Positions 50,513 through 59,259 of a stretch of DNA of 64,000 nt are shown one piece after another. The position numbers and the translations under genes were made by a program. This DNA is from Phytomonas francai. Its lineage: Eukaryota; Euglenozoa; Kinetoplastea; Trypanosomatida; Trypanosomatidae. The notes beneath the pieces are model-generated. The model was given only the letters and a program-made list of their open reading frames with translations. It had not been told where the DNA came from and did no database searches. Each line of letters begins with the position of its first letter. The first letter of the stretch is position 1. The stretch spans positions 220,112-284,111 of the forward strand of contig MJCC01000006.1 in the NCBI GenBank assembly GCA_001766655.1, given 5' to 3'.

Positions 50513-51047
50513 AGCAGAGAAGGAAGATGAGGAAACCTGTTTGTTTGTTTGTTTGTTTGCTTGTGTGTTTGATGTATCATGACGAAACAAATTGCAATGG
50601 TGTCGCTCTTTCCTCGCTTCGAATCGTGGAAGGGGTGTTAAGGTTGGGATTCGGTTCTTTTTATATAGTAGAAATTAACAGAAATTGTATCTTGCTTCCT
50701 AAACTAATGAACCCGAAAACGTCATTGAGTGCTTTTCGCTCACCGTGTAGCGGTGAAGAATCCTCGTTGAGGGTTTGCATTTCCATTGTCATCAGGACTA
50801 ACATTTATTCCTCCTCACATTTGCGCGGAGTCACTCGCTTATTCTTCTGGTTCGCTTTCCTCTGCATATACTGTTTCCTTGCTTGCTGTTCGTTTACAGG
50901 AAAGCAGCCCCGCTTCAAAGGAGCTGAGTGTGGATTTTAGAAACGGTTCGAAGATACATATATGTATATATATATATATATATATATAGGCATAGTTAGT
51001 TTCTTTTGCTACATAGTCTACCTTTCAACAAGAAGAAATAGGAAAAA
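50513..51047. other. Spacer upstream of the PPR gene
   Basis: AT-rich, with a TTTG repeat at 50538-50561 and a TA run at 50965-50988. Pyrimidines before AG 51015-51016 form a likely acceptor. The 143-codon ORF overlapping the RPN12 stop begins at TTG and is rejected. Confidence 0.55.
50965..50988. repeat. (TA)12 microsatellite
   Basis: Alternating TA of 24 bases about 60 bases upstream of the PPR gene start. Confidence 0.9.
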
Positions 51048-53486
51048 ATGAACTTCGCGAGGAGGCCTCCAGCAGAGCTTATTATTAAAAGGCCGGATGG
51101 CACCCAAAGCCGTTTCGTACGCCGCGTTAAAACCGTGAAGCCCACCTCGCAGGCCCTCAGTGAGGACGAAAACGACGAGGATTATCAGGCGGTGATGAAG
51201 ACCCCGCTCTACACGACCAGTTTTAACATTTTACTCCGGGAAAGACCGACGGTGAAGAACCCGACGCAGTTTGTCAACCACGTCTATCATCGTATGCGGA
51301 CGGAGGGGGTTCCGCTCGATACCACGACCTACAACCTCCTTATGAACTACGTCGTGAGTTTGACGGATAACCTCGTCTTCAAGCTCTACGAGGACCTCAA
51401 GGTGGAGGGCACAAAGGAGCACAGTAGCGTGCAGCCGAACATCGAGACGTTTCGTCTTTTGTTCTGCGCGTGCGAGCGGAGCGCGGAGTACCATCGTGCC
51501 TTCTTGCTTTTCCAGCAAATGACAAAGTTATTCGGGATTGTTCCAGATCGCTCGCTGTGCAATACGCTGCTGGGTTTTTGCGCGGCCGTGCAGGATGTCG
51601 CGCAGGCAACGTATTTTATGGAGGTCATGAAGGAGCACCACGTCCTGCCGGATGCGAATACCTATAACTGCTTTATTAGCGTGCTCGCGGGGTCGGCGCC
51701 GTACACGGAGATCACGCGGGTCTTCCACGAGATGTGCGAGAGTGGGACGAAGCCAACGAAGCGGACGTATAACACGATGCTCAAGGCGGCCCGTTTCCAC
51801 GACGACTACGAGGGCGCCTTCCAGCTCTTCGAGGAAATGAAAAAGAAAGGATTTATTCCTGATATTATCACCTATAATCTGCTCTTGTGGGTTAGTCAGC
51901 AGCGGCTGGATTACGTTTTAGGGCGGGGTCGGTACGCTCACATCCGTCGGACGATTGAGCAACATCGGAACGGGTTGAAATACCTCGCGCAGCTCGCTCT
52001 CGCCCTTTTGAGTGAAATGGAGGAGATTGAAGTGACGCCGAATACCTTCAGCATCAACAAGATATTAGCCATATTGCTCGAGTGTGGGGATGTGCGACTT
52101 TTTAAGGTATACCAAAGGGTTAGCGCAGGCTATCCAGAGGTGACGCCAGAGGTCAAGGGGAAGGCTACTGAGAGGACGCATGCTGAAAAATCAGACAATA
52201 TTAGAAGCTATGCAAATACCAATAATAAAAATAATACAAACAGCAACAACAGACCACCCTGTTTGCCTGAAAAGCAGGCAAAGTCTGCCGCAGAGGAACT
52301 CGACGAGGCGATGTGCGAGGAAACTTTCCAAAAAGAGGGCTGCATTTCCGCTCGCTGCGCTCAGCCGCATCTTGTAACCTACAAGATCATCATCAAAGCT
52401 TGCCTGAAGTTCGGTTTCATCGACCAGCCAGCGATGCTCTATTCGAAATTCCAAAAACACCAGCTGAGGATCGATAAGGAACTGATCACGCTGCTCTGGG
52501 AGGTTTGCGAGCGAACGAAAGACAGGTCTTGGGCGGATGCTTTATTGGAAGAAGCGCTCCAATCCGGCCTCCTCGTGGACATTGATTTTTTTAACAAATA
52601 TCTCGAGGTTCTTTTGGCGATAGGCGACGAGGAATTCTACACCATTACAGCGTCTATGAAAGGTAAAGTGAATGAGCACGGAGTGAAGGCGAATACGCGA
52701 ACCTACAACCTTATTCTTAAAAGCTATATCAAAAACAACCAACCGGAGCTTGGTTTACGTTTATTTCAAGACGAAATGTGTGGGATCTATTCCTCCGTTC
52801 AGACGGATGAAGAAAGCTATTGTTTGGTCCTGGAGCTTTACAATATTATGTCAGATATGGATCTGGCGACGAAGCTTATTGAAAATCGCTTAGAAGCTAA
52901 TATGAAGCTCGGCGTTACCGTTTTTGAGGAGCTCCTTCGCGTTTACTCCGAGAATAACGACAAACGCATTGAAGATTGGTTCAACCGTCTAAATCAGAAA
53001 GGCAGCGATGGCTTTTCCTCCTCGGCGCCGCCGAATCCGCTGATCCCAAAAATCAGCCTAAAATGCTTTGCCACCATGATCAAGCACTGCCATAAATGCG
53101 GGGATGAAAAGCGCGTCAAGAAGCTTTTCCATGAACTAAAAACTCACGACACGATAGAGCCCGATGAGTCAATTTATAGTGTTATTTTCAAAATCCACGA
53201 AGCGAAGAAGGATAAGAAAGCGATGATAGCTGCTTTTGAAGAAGCTCGTATCAACGGCATTCAGCTAGACACAAGCATGTACAATACTGTATTAGCACCT
53301 TTTGTTGAATCCAAGGATCCCTTCGTGTTTGAGGTGCTTTCGGATATGAAATTAAACGACGTGCAGGCAGAATCCAGCACTTTTGCGCTCTTTTTGAATT
53401 GTGCCTCTGGAAGAGATTTGCTAAAAATCGGGATTGTAAAAAAACTATTCCGTCAGCGTGATCTAGATGCGATCGCGGCCCTATGA
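51048..53486 (+). CDS. Pentatricopeptide-repeat (PPR) protein, probably mitochondrial
   Basis: 812 residues. Many 35-residue PPR units are visible: TTTYNLLMNYVVSLTDNLVF, NIETFRLLFCACERSAEYHR, DRSLCNTLLGFCAAVQDVAQ, DANTYNCFISVLAGSAPYTE, TKRTYNTMLKAARFHDDYEG, DIITYNLLLWVSQQR, and in the C-terminal half NTRTYNLILKSYIKNN and DESIYSVIFKIHEAKKDKKA. Two repeat blocks are separated by an Asn/Lys-rich linker (near residues 380-410). The N-terminus MNFARRPPAELIIKRP is basic and may target the protein to the mitochondrion. PPR proteins bind single-stranded RNA; in kinetoplastids they act in mitochondrial RNA processing, polyadenylation or ribosomes. The target is unknown. Confidence 0.93.
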   Translation: MNFARRPPAELIIKRPDGTQSRFVRRVKTVKPTSQALSEDENDEDYQAVMKTPLYTTSFNILLRERPTVKNPTQFVNHVYHRMRTEGVPLDTTTYNLLMNYVVSLTDNLVFKLYEDLKVEGTKEHSSVQPNIETFRLLFCACERSAEYHRAFLLFQQMTKLFGIVPDRSLCNTLLGFCAAVQDVAQATYFMEVMKEHHVLPDANTYNCFISVLAGSAPYTEITRVFHEMCESGTKPTKRTYNTMLKAARFHDDYEGAFQLFEEMKKKGFIPDIITYNLLLWVSQQRLDYVLGRGRYAHIRRTIEQHRNGLKYLAQLALALLSEMEEIEVTPNTFSINKILAILLECGDVRLFKVYQRVSAGYPEVTPEVKGKATERTHAEKSDNIRSYANTNNKNNTNSNNRPPCLPEKQAKSAAEELDEAMCEETFQKEGCISARCAQPHLVTYKIIIKACLKFGFIDQPAMLYSKFQKHQLRIDKELITLLWEVCERTKDRSWADALLEEALQSGLLVDIDFFNKYLEVLLAIGDEEFYTITASMKGKVNEHGVKANTRTYNLILKSYIKNNQPELGLRLFQDEMCGIYSSVQTDEESYCLVLELYNIMSDMDLATKLIENRLEANMKLGVTVFEELLRVYSENNDKRIEDWFNRLNQKGSDGFSSSAPPNPLIPKISLKCFATMIKHCHKCGDEKRVKKLFHELKTHDTIEPDESIYSVIFKIHEAKKDKKAMIAAFEEARINGIQLDTSMYNTVLAPFVESKDPFVFEVLSDMKLNDVQAESSTFALFLNCASGRDLLKIGIVKKLFRQRDLDAIAAL

Positions 53487-54015
53487 GTTCTAACATTTTA
53501 TTGATTGCATTGGCTATACTTAAAAAGGTTCCTTGTCTTTGGTTAATTTTGTTTTTCCACTTTTGTAAATACACGTTCGTGCACGCATGTGTATATGTAA
53601 ACTACGCCTTTTAAAGTTGCTTGGCAAGGAAACAACCCGCCCCTCAAGCACCCTTTTCCCTTTCTTTTCAAAAAGAAAGCTTCATATTGACTTGCGCCCG
53701 TACCCATCACTTCTCAAAATTCGGTGCATTCTATTGCAAGATTCATTTCCTTGCCCTCCCTTATACCCCCACTACTACTGTTGATGATGATATCAAATCT
53801 ATTTGGATTTCCCCAAGCAATCGTTGTCTGGGTTATGCGACCGTCCTACTATTCCCTTCTCTATCGCTATCTCCTTTTTTTTTTCCCCTATTGGTTGTGT
53901 TTCAAAGAATTATAAAGACACCTTCGGTTGGTGCTTTGGGCCTTTTGCCAAGGGTCTTTTATTTAATTTCGCTTTTTTTGTTCCTACCCCGTGCGCGAGC
54001 CTCTCTCTTTGCAAT
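53487..54015. other. Pyrimidine-rich spacer upstream of the coiled-coil gene
   Basis: T/C-rich through most of its length. The in-frame stretch from 53803 is a translation of this tract. The last AG before the ATG is at 53998-53999, 16 bases upstream. No gene is seen. Confidence 0.55.
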
Positions 54016-56592
54016 ATGAAAGATCCCATCGACCGCGTTTCTTTGCCCAGTTTACGAAACCGCACGGCAGTCCATCGTGAGGTCCAGACGGAGGCTTCGT
54101 TTATTCCGAGCTGCGTAGATTTGAGGTATGCGTACGAGCAGCAGGCTTCTGAGCAGTTTACACAGCTCCGCGAATTACGGCAAATTATCGAAGGCGCCAT
54201 GCGCCAACTCGCCGGAGGCGTATACGATATTGTAAGCTTTAAGGATGTTATGTTCAAACACGAAGAAGAATTTCCAACGAGCTTACCGGTTACCGATATG
54301 CTGTTGCTTACCTCCAAACTCTACCGTACGACGTGTGAGCTTGCGCGCATGCTTGGCTGCTTTTTTGGCGTCATCTTCGCCGAAGACCACTCGGATGAGC
54401 ATTTTCACTTCACAGAGGTTCGTCTTTTACAAAAAGAGCTCATCCAGGTGAAAAGGCAGCTGAAAGAGTCCGAGGAAGAGCGAGCGCATCTGCGGCAGAC
54501 GTTGAAGAACGTCGGGCAGCTCGCCCTAAGCCATGGGAAAGCGGTTGAGGTACTCGAGGGGCACAACCACGCGCTAAAGCTTCAGACGAGTGCCTTGGAG
54601 GACCAAATGGCGTTGCTATTTCAGCAACTCAACACCGACCTCGAAACGAATTGCAAGGAGAACTTCAACACCGTTGTGATGGAGATGAAGCGGCAGGAGT
54701 GCCTGAGCTCCGTCCGCACGACGTTTCGCCAGACGATGGAGAACCTGTGCGAGCAGCTCCACGGCGCGCGGAGCCTCCTCCTGGACGTTCGGAACACGCT
54801 CCAGTCGTGCAATCAAGGGGTGCGGACCGGGGAGGCCTACCTCGCCGTCGAGACCACCGTGCGCTACAAGCTAAAGACGCTCGACCACGCCCTGCAGCAG
54901 TTCTTCCTCCGCTTCAACGCGACGAAGGACACGGTGGCGGAGACGACGCAGGAGCTCTTCCGCGCGATGAGCGAGCGGAAGCGCATCCTGCACCTCTCCC
55001 TGCAGCACATCCGGCTTTACGACCTGCAGTGTCACAAATTCCGCGCCGCGAAGGCGATCCTGAGCAAACTCGGCGGCACCGCGGCGGGGCTGCTGCGCCG
55101 CGTGCAGGCGACCTTCCCGGCCGGCGCGATCACGTCGGTGGATCGGATCGGGCTCATCGTGACGCGCACCTGGCACGGCGGCTACACCCTCGCCTCCCTG
55201 CAGCGGCAGCGGCTGGAGGCCGCGGGAACGGGGGGAGGGGGAGGGGGAGGCGGGGGCCCGCACTCCCCCGCGGGCGGCGGCGAGACCCCGGCGAAGCCGA
55301 TGCCCGGGCTCACCGAGGCCGAGCGCATGGCCGCCGAGAGCGAGCTCGCGGCGCTCGGGGACACCACCGTGCTCAGCCAGCTCGGCGGGCCCGGCGACGG
55401 GGGCTCGGAGCGCGGCCTCGGCTACCCCACGCGGCCGTCCCTGCGCGAGCTGCCCAGCCTCGGCGATCGCGGAGGCGGGAGCATCCACACGAATAGCAGC
55501 AGCGCGCGCGGCGCCGACCCGGGGCAGTCGATTTCGGCGTCGTATTCGAACCAGCACGCCTTCCCCGCCCCGCCCTCCGGCGAGGAGGTGGAGCCGTTTG
55601 CGAACATGCAGGCCATGTTTAGCCTATTCCATGATATCGGAAGCGACATCACGGCGATCCAAGAGGCCCTCACCTTGCAGGATGAGATGTCCGCCTTTCT
55701 CAAAACGCTCACGCTTTCCATCCCCTCCACGGAGCGGAATGATATCATTGCGAATAATAGCGAGCTCGCCGCGAAATTTATGGGGGGTTCGGATACGGCG
55801 CTCGGGTATAGCTTTATCGAGCACTATGAGGGGATGTTTGAAAACGCACTCGTCCCGACGGCGGCGAATCGTGGAGGGGGGGCAGGCGGAGGCGGTGGAT
55901 CTCAACAGCAGCAGCAGCTCGGCCTTTCCGAGGCAGGAATGAACACGAATTGGGATGTTGACGAATCACCTGACGGATCCGAACCCATACCAACGCGCGG
56001 CGGGTTAGCTTCGGATGAAAAGGTGCCCTTAACGGGCAAGGAATTGAAGCATTCGGCGATGGAAAAGGTTCAGGCGAACTCGATGCTAGCCAGGCAAGCG
56101 CAACAGCTGCAATACCAGGAGGAAATTCTATCCAAGATCCAGGAGGACTTCTCCACGAAGCTTGACTTTTTGCGTCAAGTCTACGAGGGTCGGATCGCGG
56201 ATTTAGAGGTGAAAGAATCAACGGTAGATAGGGCCTGGATGGGTTTTAATAAACCTCTAGTGAACTTGGGTAACTCCAGTCCAGGCCGCCCCCAATCCTC
56301 CTCCTTAGAACTAAAATTGCTACCCTTGGCCTCGATGGAGTCGGGAAAGACGACCATGAAGGGGAATAGCTTCACTTCCCGTAAACCGACCCCCGTCCCG
56401 CCATCGGCGGGGCAAAATACCGGTAGCCTTAATCCGGAAAAGGTTGCTGCGACGCGCCGGTTGTGGCGGACGAACGTGAAGAAGGTAGCATCCACTGAGA
56501 AGCTGCGAAAAGCAACGATGGATGCCATAGATCGGGTTGAGCAACGAACAAAGGAGAGTTCTCAACGGAAGCACACGAAGGGCGCTTTTTGA
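54016..56592 (+). CDS. Coiled-coil protein of unknown function
   Basis: 858 residues from the ATG at 54016 (MKDPIDRVSLPSLRNR). The N-terminal half is helical, with coiled coil at about 140-240 (LQKELIQVKRQLKESEEERA) and further helices (FRQTMENLCEQLHGARSLLL, VRYKLKTLDHALQQFFLRF). Then come a Gly-rich run encoded at 55230-55256, a disordered Ser/Gly region and another helical section (MEKVQANSMLARQAQQLQYQ). The basic C-terminus is TRRLWRTNVKKVASTEKLRK. A cytoskeletal or flagellar role would suit such a protein, but no family is recognised. Bases 54650-55560 are unusually GC-rich. Confidence 0.8.
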   Translation: MKDPIDRVSLPSLRNRTAVHREVQTEASFIPSCVDLRYAYEQQASEQFTQLRELRQIIEGAMRQLAGGVYDIVSFKDVMFKHEEEFPTSLPVTDMLLLTSKLYRTTCELARMLGCFFGVIFAEDHSDEHFHFTEVRLLQKELIQVKRQLKESEEERAHLRQTLKNVGQLALSHGKAVEVLEGHNHALKLQTSALEDQMALLFQQLNTDLETNCKENFNTVVMEMKRQECLSSVRTTFRQTMENLCEQLHGARSLLLDVRNTLQSCNQGVRTGEAYLAVETTVRYKLKTLDHALQQFFLRFNATKDTVAETTQELFRAMSERKRILHLSLQHIRLYDLQCHKFRAAKAILSKLGGTAAGLLRRVQATFPAGAITSVDRIGLIVTRTWHGGYTLASLQRQRLEAAGTGGGGGGGGGPHSPAGGGETPAKPMPGLTEAERMAAESELAALGDTTVLSQLGGPGDGGSERGLGYPTRPSLRELPSLGDRGGGSIHTNSSSARGADPGQSISASYSNQHAFPAPPSGEEVEPFANMQAMFSLFHDIGSDITAIQEALTLQDEMSAFLKTLTLSIPSTERNDIIANNSELAAKFMGGSDTALGYSFIEHYEGMFENALVPTAANRGGGAGGGGGSQQQQQLGLSEAGMNTNWDVDESPDGSEPIPTRGGLASDEKVPLTGKELKHSAMEKVQANSMLARQAQQLQYQEEILSKIQEDFSTKLDFLRQVYEGRIADLEVKESTVDRAWMGFNKPLVNLGNSSPGRPQSSSLELKLLPLASMESGKTTMKGNSFTSRKPTPVPPSAGQNTGSLNPEKVAATRRLWRTNVKKVASTEKLRKATMDAIDRVEQRTKESSQRKHTKGAF
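55230..55256 (+). other. G-quadruplex-type motif encoding poly-Gly
   Basis: Runs of five to six G separated by A, on the coding strand, give a row of Gly codons in the coiled-coil protein and meet the G-quadruplex pattern. Confidence 0.55.
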
Positions 56593-57369
56593 GGCGACGC
56601 TCGCTTTGTAAAAGGGGTTTAGTTGCGCTTTTAATAGTGACATTTATTGTTATTATTTATCATTTGTCAATGTAAATTACACCTTTTCCCCCGTTTTCCC
56701 CTCTTGCTTCTTTCACATTAAGAGGAGGAGGTTAGGGTTTTGAAGAAAACATTAACAACTACATCGAGAGATTACACCGTAAGAAATGATTCATATCAGA
56801 TACCTAAAAATCGACGAACAAACTCTCTGATCTGATTCCATATGGAAAAGCGAAAAGATATTCAAGAGTTTTATTGTTCAGATGTGCATTTTTTCCTCTC
56901 TGTGTGTAGAAGGGGGGGGGAGGGGGGGGGGGGAGTTCTTATGCAAAGAATTAAAAAAAGTTCTACGAGGCTTCTTCCGTTCAATAACAATAACAAGAAG
57001 CACGATAATGAAATCAGTTGCTTGATTTAAGAGGCTATCTCAAATCTATCTTTCACTCTCTCACTCTTACGCATTTCGCTATTTTCTTTTTCTCCTTAGT
57101 TTTCCTTGTTGAAAAGTTATGCACAGTATCTTTCTGCGCACCCTTTTCATCTTTTTTTTCAAAAAACATCCGGAAAGGAACAATCTAATTTTGTGTCCGA
57201 GTGTATCTACAGATTTAATAGCCTCTAGTAAATATAGTAAACGGGACATAGAATTCTATACATCCTAAACATTTCGTTCGGATCCCAACTGATTCTTATT
57301 CTGTTTTTTTCTTGCTCACCTTCCCCTTTATTATTACTGCTATCCATCTTTTCCAATTAGAGAGAATAC
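56593..57369. other. Spacer upstream of the ArfGAP gene
   Basis: AT-rich, about 780 bases, with a G9-A-G12 run at 56912-56933. No gene is seen; the ORF at 56842-57030 has spacer composition. Confidence 0.55.
57341..57360 (+). promoter_or_regulatory. Predicted trans-splice acceptor, ArfGAP
   Basis: A T/C-rich tract ends in AATTAG at 57360. The ATG is at 57370, leaving a 9-base 5' UTR if used. Confidence 0.5.
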
Positions 57370-58644
57370 ATGAGCGTCTATCGATCTCAAGCGGATGAAA
57401 AAGCCTTTAAGCAGATTATCGCCGCCGATCCGGAGTGCAAGCGCTGCTTTGAGTGCGGAAGTGCCAATCCGCAGTGGTGTGCAGTAAACCACGGGATTTT
57501 CATCTGTTTGGAGTGCAGTGGCCTTCACCGTGGCCTCGGTGTTCATCTCTCCTTTGTGCGGAGCTCTACGATGGATGACTGGAGCAATTGGCGGCCGGAG
57601 AAGCTTCGTCAGATGCAGCTTGGCGGCAATCGCCGGGCGAGGCTGTATTTCGAGGCCGCGAGGACCCCCCGGCAGCCGATTAAGGCGCGCTATGAATCCC
57701 TGGCCGCGCTCAAATACGCGGCGATGCTCGAGACGGAGGCGCTAGGGGGGACCTTTAACGAGGCTACCTGGTGTCCACCTTCGTGGTTTGCAAAAATGGG
57801 TGAAGCCAATAATAGTTATGGGAACAGCACGGGAGAAGGTGGCAGTGGCGGTAATCTTAGCCCAACGAGTGAGAGGATAATGCGTGCGCCACAGCAACAT
57901 TATCGAATTGGGGATCTGCGCGATGACGGGGTCCCCTCCCCCTTAACTTCGCCGCCAGGGTGGGGAAATGGCAACTTTTCACAGAGCAACAATAATAAGC
58001 AAACCTCAGCGGCCCTTCCCGATGCGAGAGAAATTCTGTCGGTGGTGAACTCCGGATGGAGCCTACTGACGAATAAAACTGCGGCGATTGCGCATTCAGC
58101 TTCGGAATCAATCAAAGGTTCTGAGTTGAGTAACTTTAAAGATTCCCTCTCGCGAGGCTGGACGGGGTTTTCCTCAACTGTGGCAAACTACGCTCAGGAG
58201 GTACAGCGTAAGATCCATGATATCAAAGAGCCGGATTCATCCGATGGCCTTACGGAATTAATTCAACATGCGAAAGAGGCGCGTGTGGGGCAGGAGACCC
58301 TTCCCGTCATTCCAGGCCGCTTTGATCACGTTGAATACCATACCTCCCCTTATTCACCCTCGTCACCGCTTGCCGTGGCGGCGGGGTGGTGTAGCCCTCC
58401 TCTCAACACTCATTCCCCGACGACGCTTTCCAGTCAAGGGGGAGGCATTAAAATGAATCCTGGAGGCTGTAGAAACAACTGTAGTAATAAAAATGGGGAG
58501 ACCTCATTGGGGAAGACGGCTGGTGTGCATTGCGAAACCGGTGCCTCATCTAAAAATGTGGGAAAGGGGATGCTCAACGGGGAACCTCTTAAAAGAAATA
58601 ACAGCAATGATTGGAGCTGGGAGGACGATGAAAAGGATGCTTAA
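57370..58644 (+). CDS. ArfGAP domain protein (ArfGAP1-like)
   Basis: 424 residues. The N-terminal ArfGAP domain (about 8-125) has the zinc finger C26-x2-C29-x16-C46-x2-C49 and the arginine finger R54 in [17 protein letters not shown]. Next come [20 protein letters not shown] and [10 protein letters not shown], all as in ArfGAP1. It should speed GTP hydrolysis on Arf GTPases at the Golgi and so drive COPI coat release. The C-terminal part is low complexity, with amphipathic stretches such as [20 protein letters not shown] and [20 protein letters not shown]. These resemble curvature-sensing (ALPS-like) or Golgi-binding segments of ArfGAP1. The last residues, SWEDDEKDA, are acidic. Confidence 0.93.
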   Translation: MSVYRSQADEKAFKQIIAADPECKRCFECGSANPQWCAVNHGIFICLECSGLHRGLGVHLSFVRSSTMDDWSNWRPEKLRQMQLGGNRRARLYFEAARTPRQPIKARYESLAALKYAAMLETEALGGTFNEATWCPPSWFAKMGEANNSYGNSTGEGGSGGNLSPTSERIMRAPQQHYRIGDLRDDGVPSPLTSPPGWGNGNFSQSNNNKQTSAALPDAREILSVVNSGWSLLTNKTAAIAHSASESIKGSELSNFKDSLSRGWTGFSSTVANYAQEVQRKIHDIKEPDSSDGLTELIQHAKEARVGQETLPVIPGRFDHVEYHTSPYSPSSPLAVAAGWCSPPLNTHSPTTLSSQGGGIKMNPGGCRNNCSNKNGETSLGKTAGVHCETGASSKNVGKGMLNGEPLKRNNSNDWSWEDDEKDA

Positions 58645-59259
58645 TTAAGATACTGATATTTTTTCCTTCTTTATTGTGAACTTAACAAGTCAAAAAAAAA
58701 AAAGAGTTTTATGAAGCAGTGATACATCTCTAAGTTAAACTCATAAAGGTCTGATGACTAACTTGGAAGAGCAGCAAGGGTCTAAAGTGTGAGCGCTTTG
58801 TATATACGGATTTCTTTTATTGTTTTGAGAGAATAGTGGGAGTATATATCCATATATTATTTCTGATGTTTTGATAGGCTTTGTAGATACTGATAATTAT
58901 ATGGGCGTGGAAGCGAACATTTTATAGTTATTGAGTACTCCTCTGCGTTTATGCAATCTATTTTATGGATTCATCTTTGAAGACATTTTAAAGTAAGTTT
59001 ATGATCAAAAAGGGTGTCGCGTGAAATTTTATTCATGTTTCTAATCTCATAAATTAGAACTTTTAGTTTGCTCAAGTCTTCACCACCGATTGCTAGTCGG
59101 GGTTTACGGTTTGGTTGATATTTCCAATTGTTGTGCAAATGGAATGTTTTTTTAAATGGTTATTGTTGCTCTTTCCTTTATTTGATTTATGAGAATAGAA
59201 CGTGTATAACATTTTTTTCGGAGTAATTATACTTGTAGAAGATCTAAAGTAGCAAGGGA
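58645..59259. other. Spacer upstream of BBS9
   Basis: AT-rich, about 615 bases, with no gene or clear repeat. The acceptor is not obvious; a T-rich tract at 59210-59235 precedes AG 59237-59238. Confidence 0.5.

Noticed and set aside
50509..50940. 143-codon ORF overlapping the RPN12 stop
   Set aside because: Begins at TTG and is a TTTG repeat plus spacer; most likely 3' UTR.
53803..54015. Hydrophobic N-terminal extension of the coiled-coil protein
   Set aside because: Translates a pyrimidine-rich spacer; a likely splice acceptor (53998-53999) lies after it.
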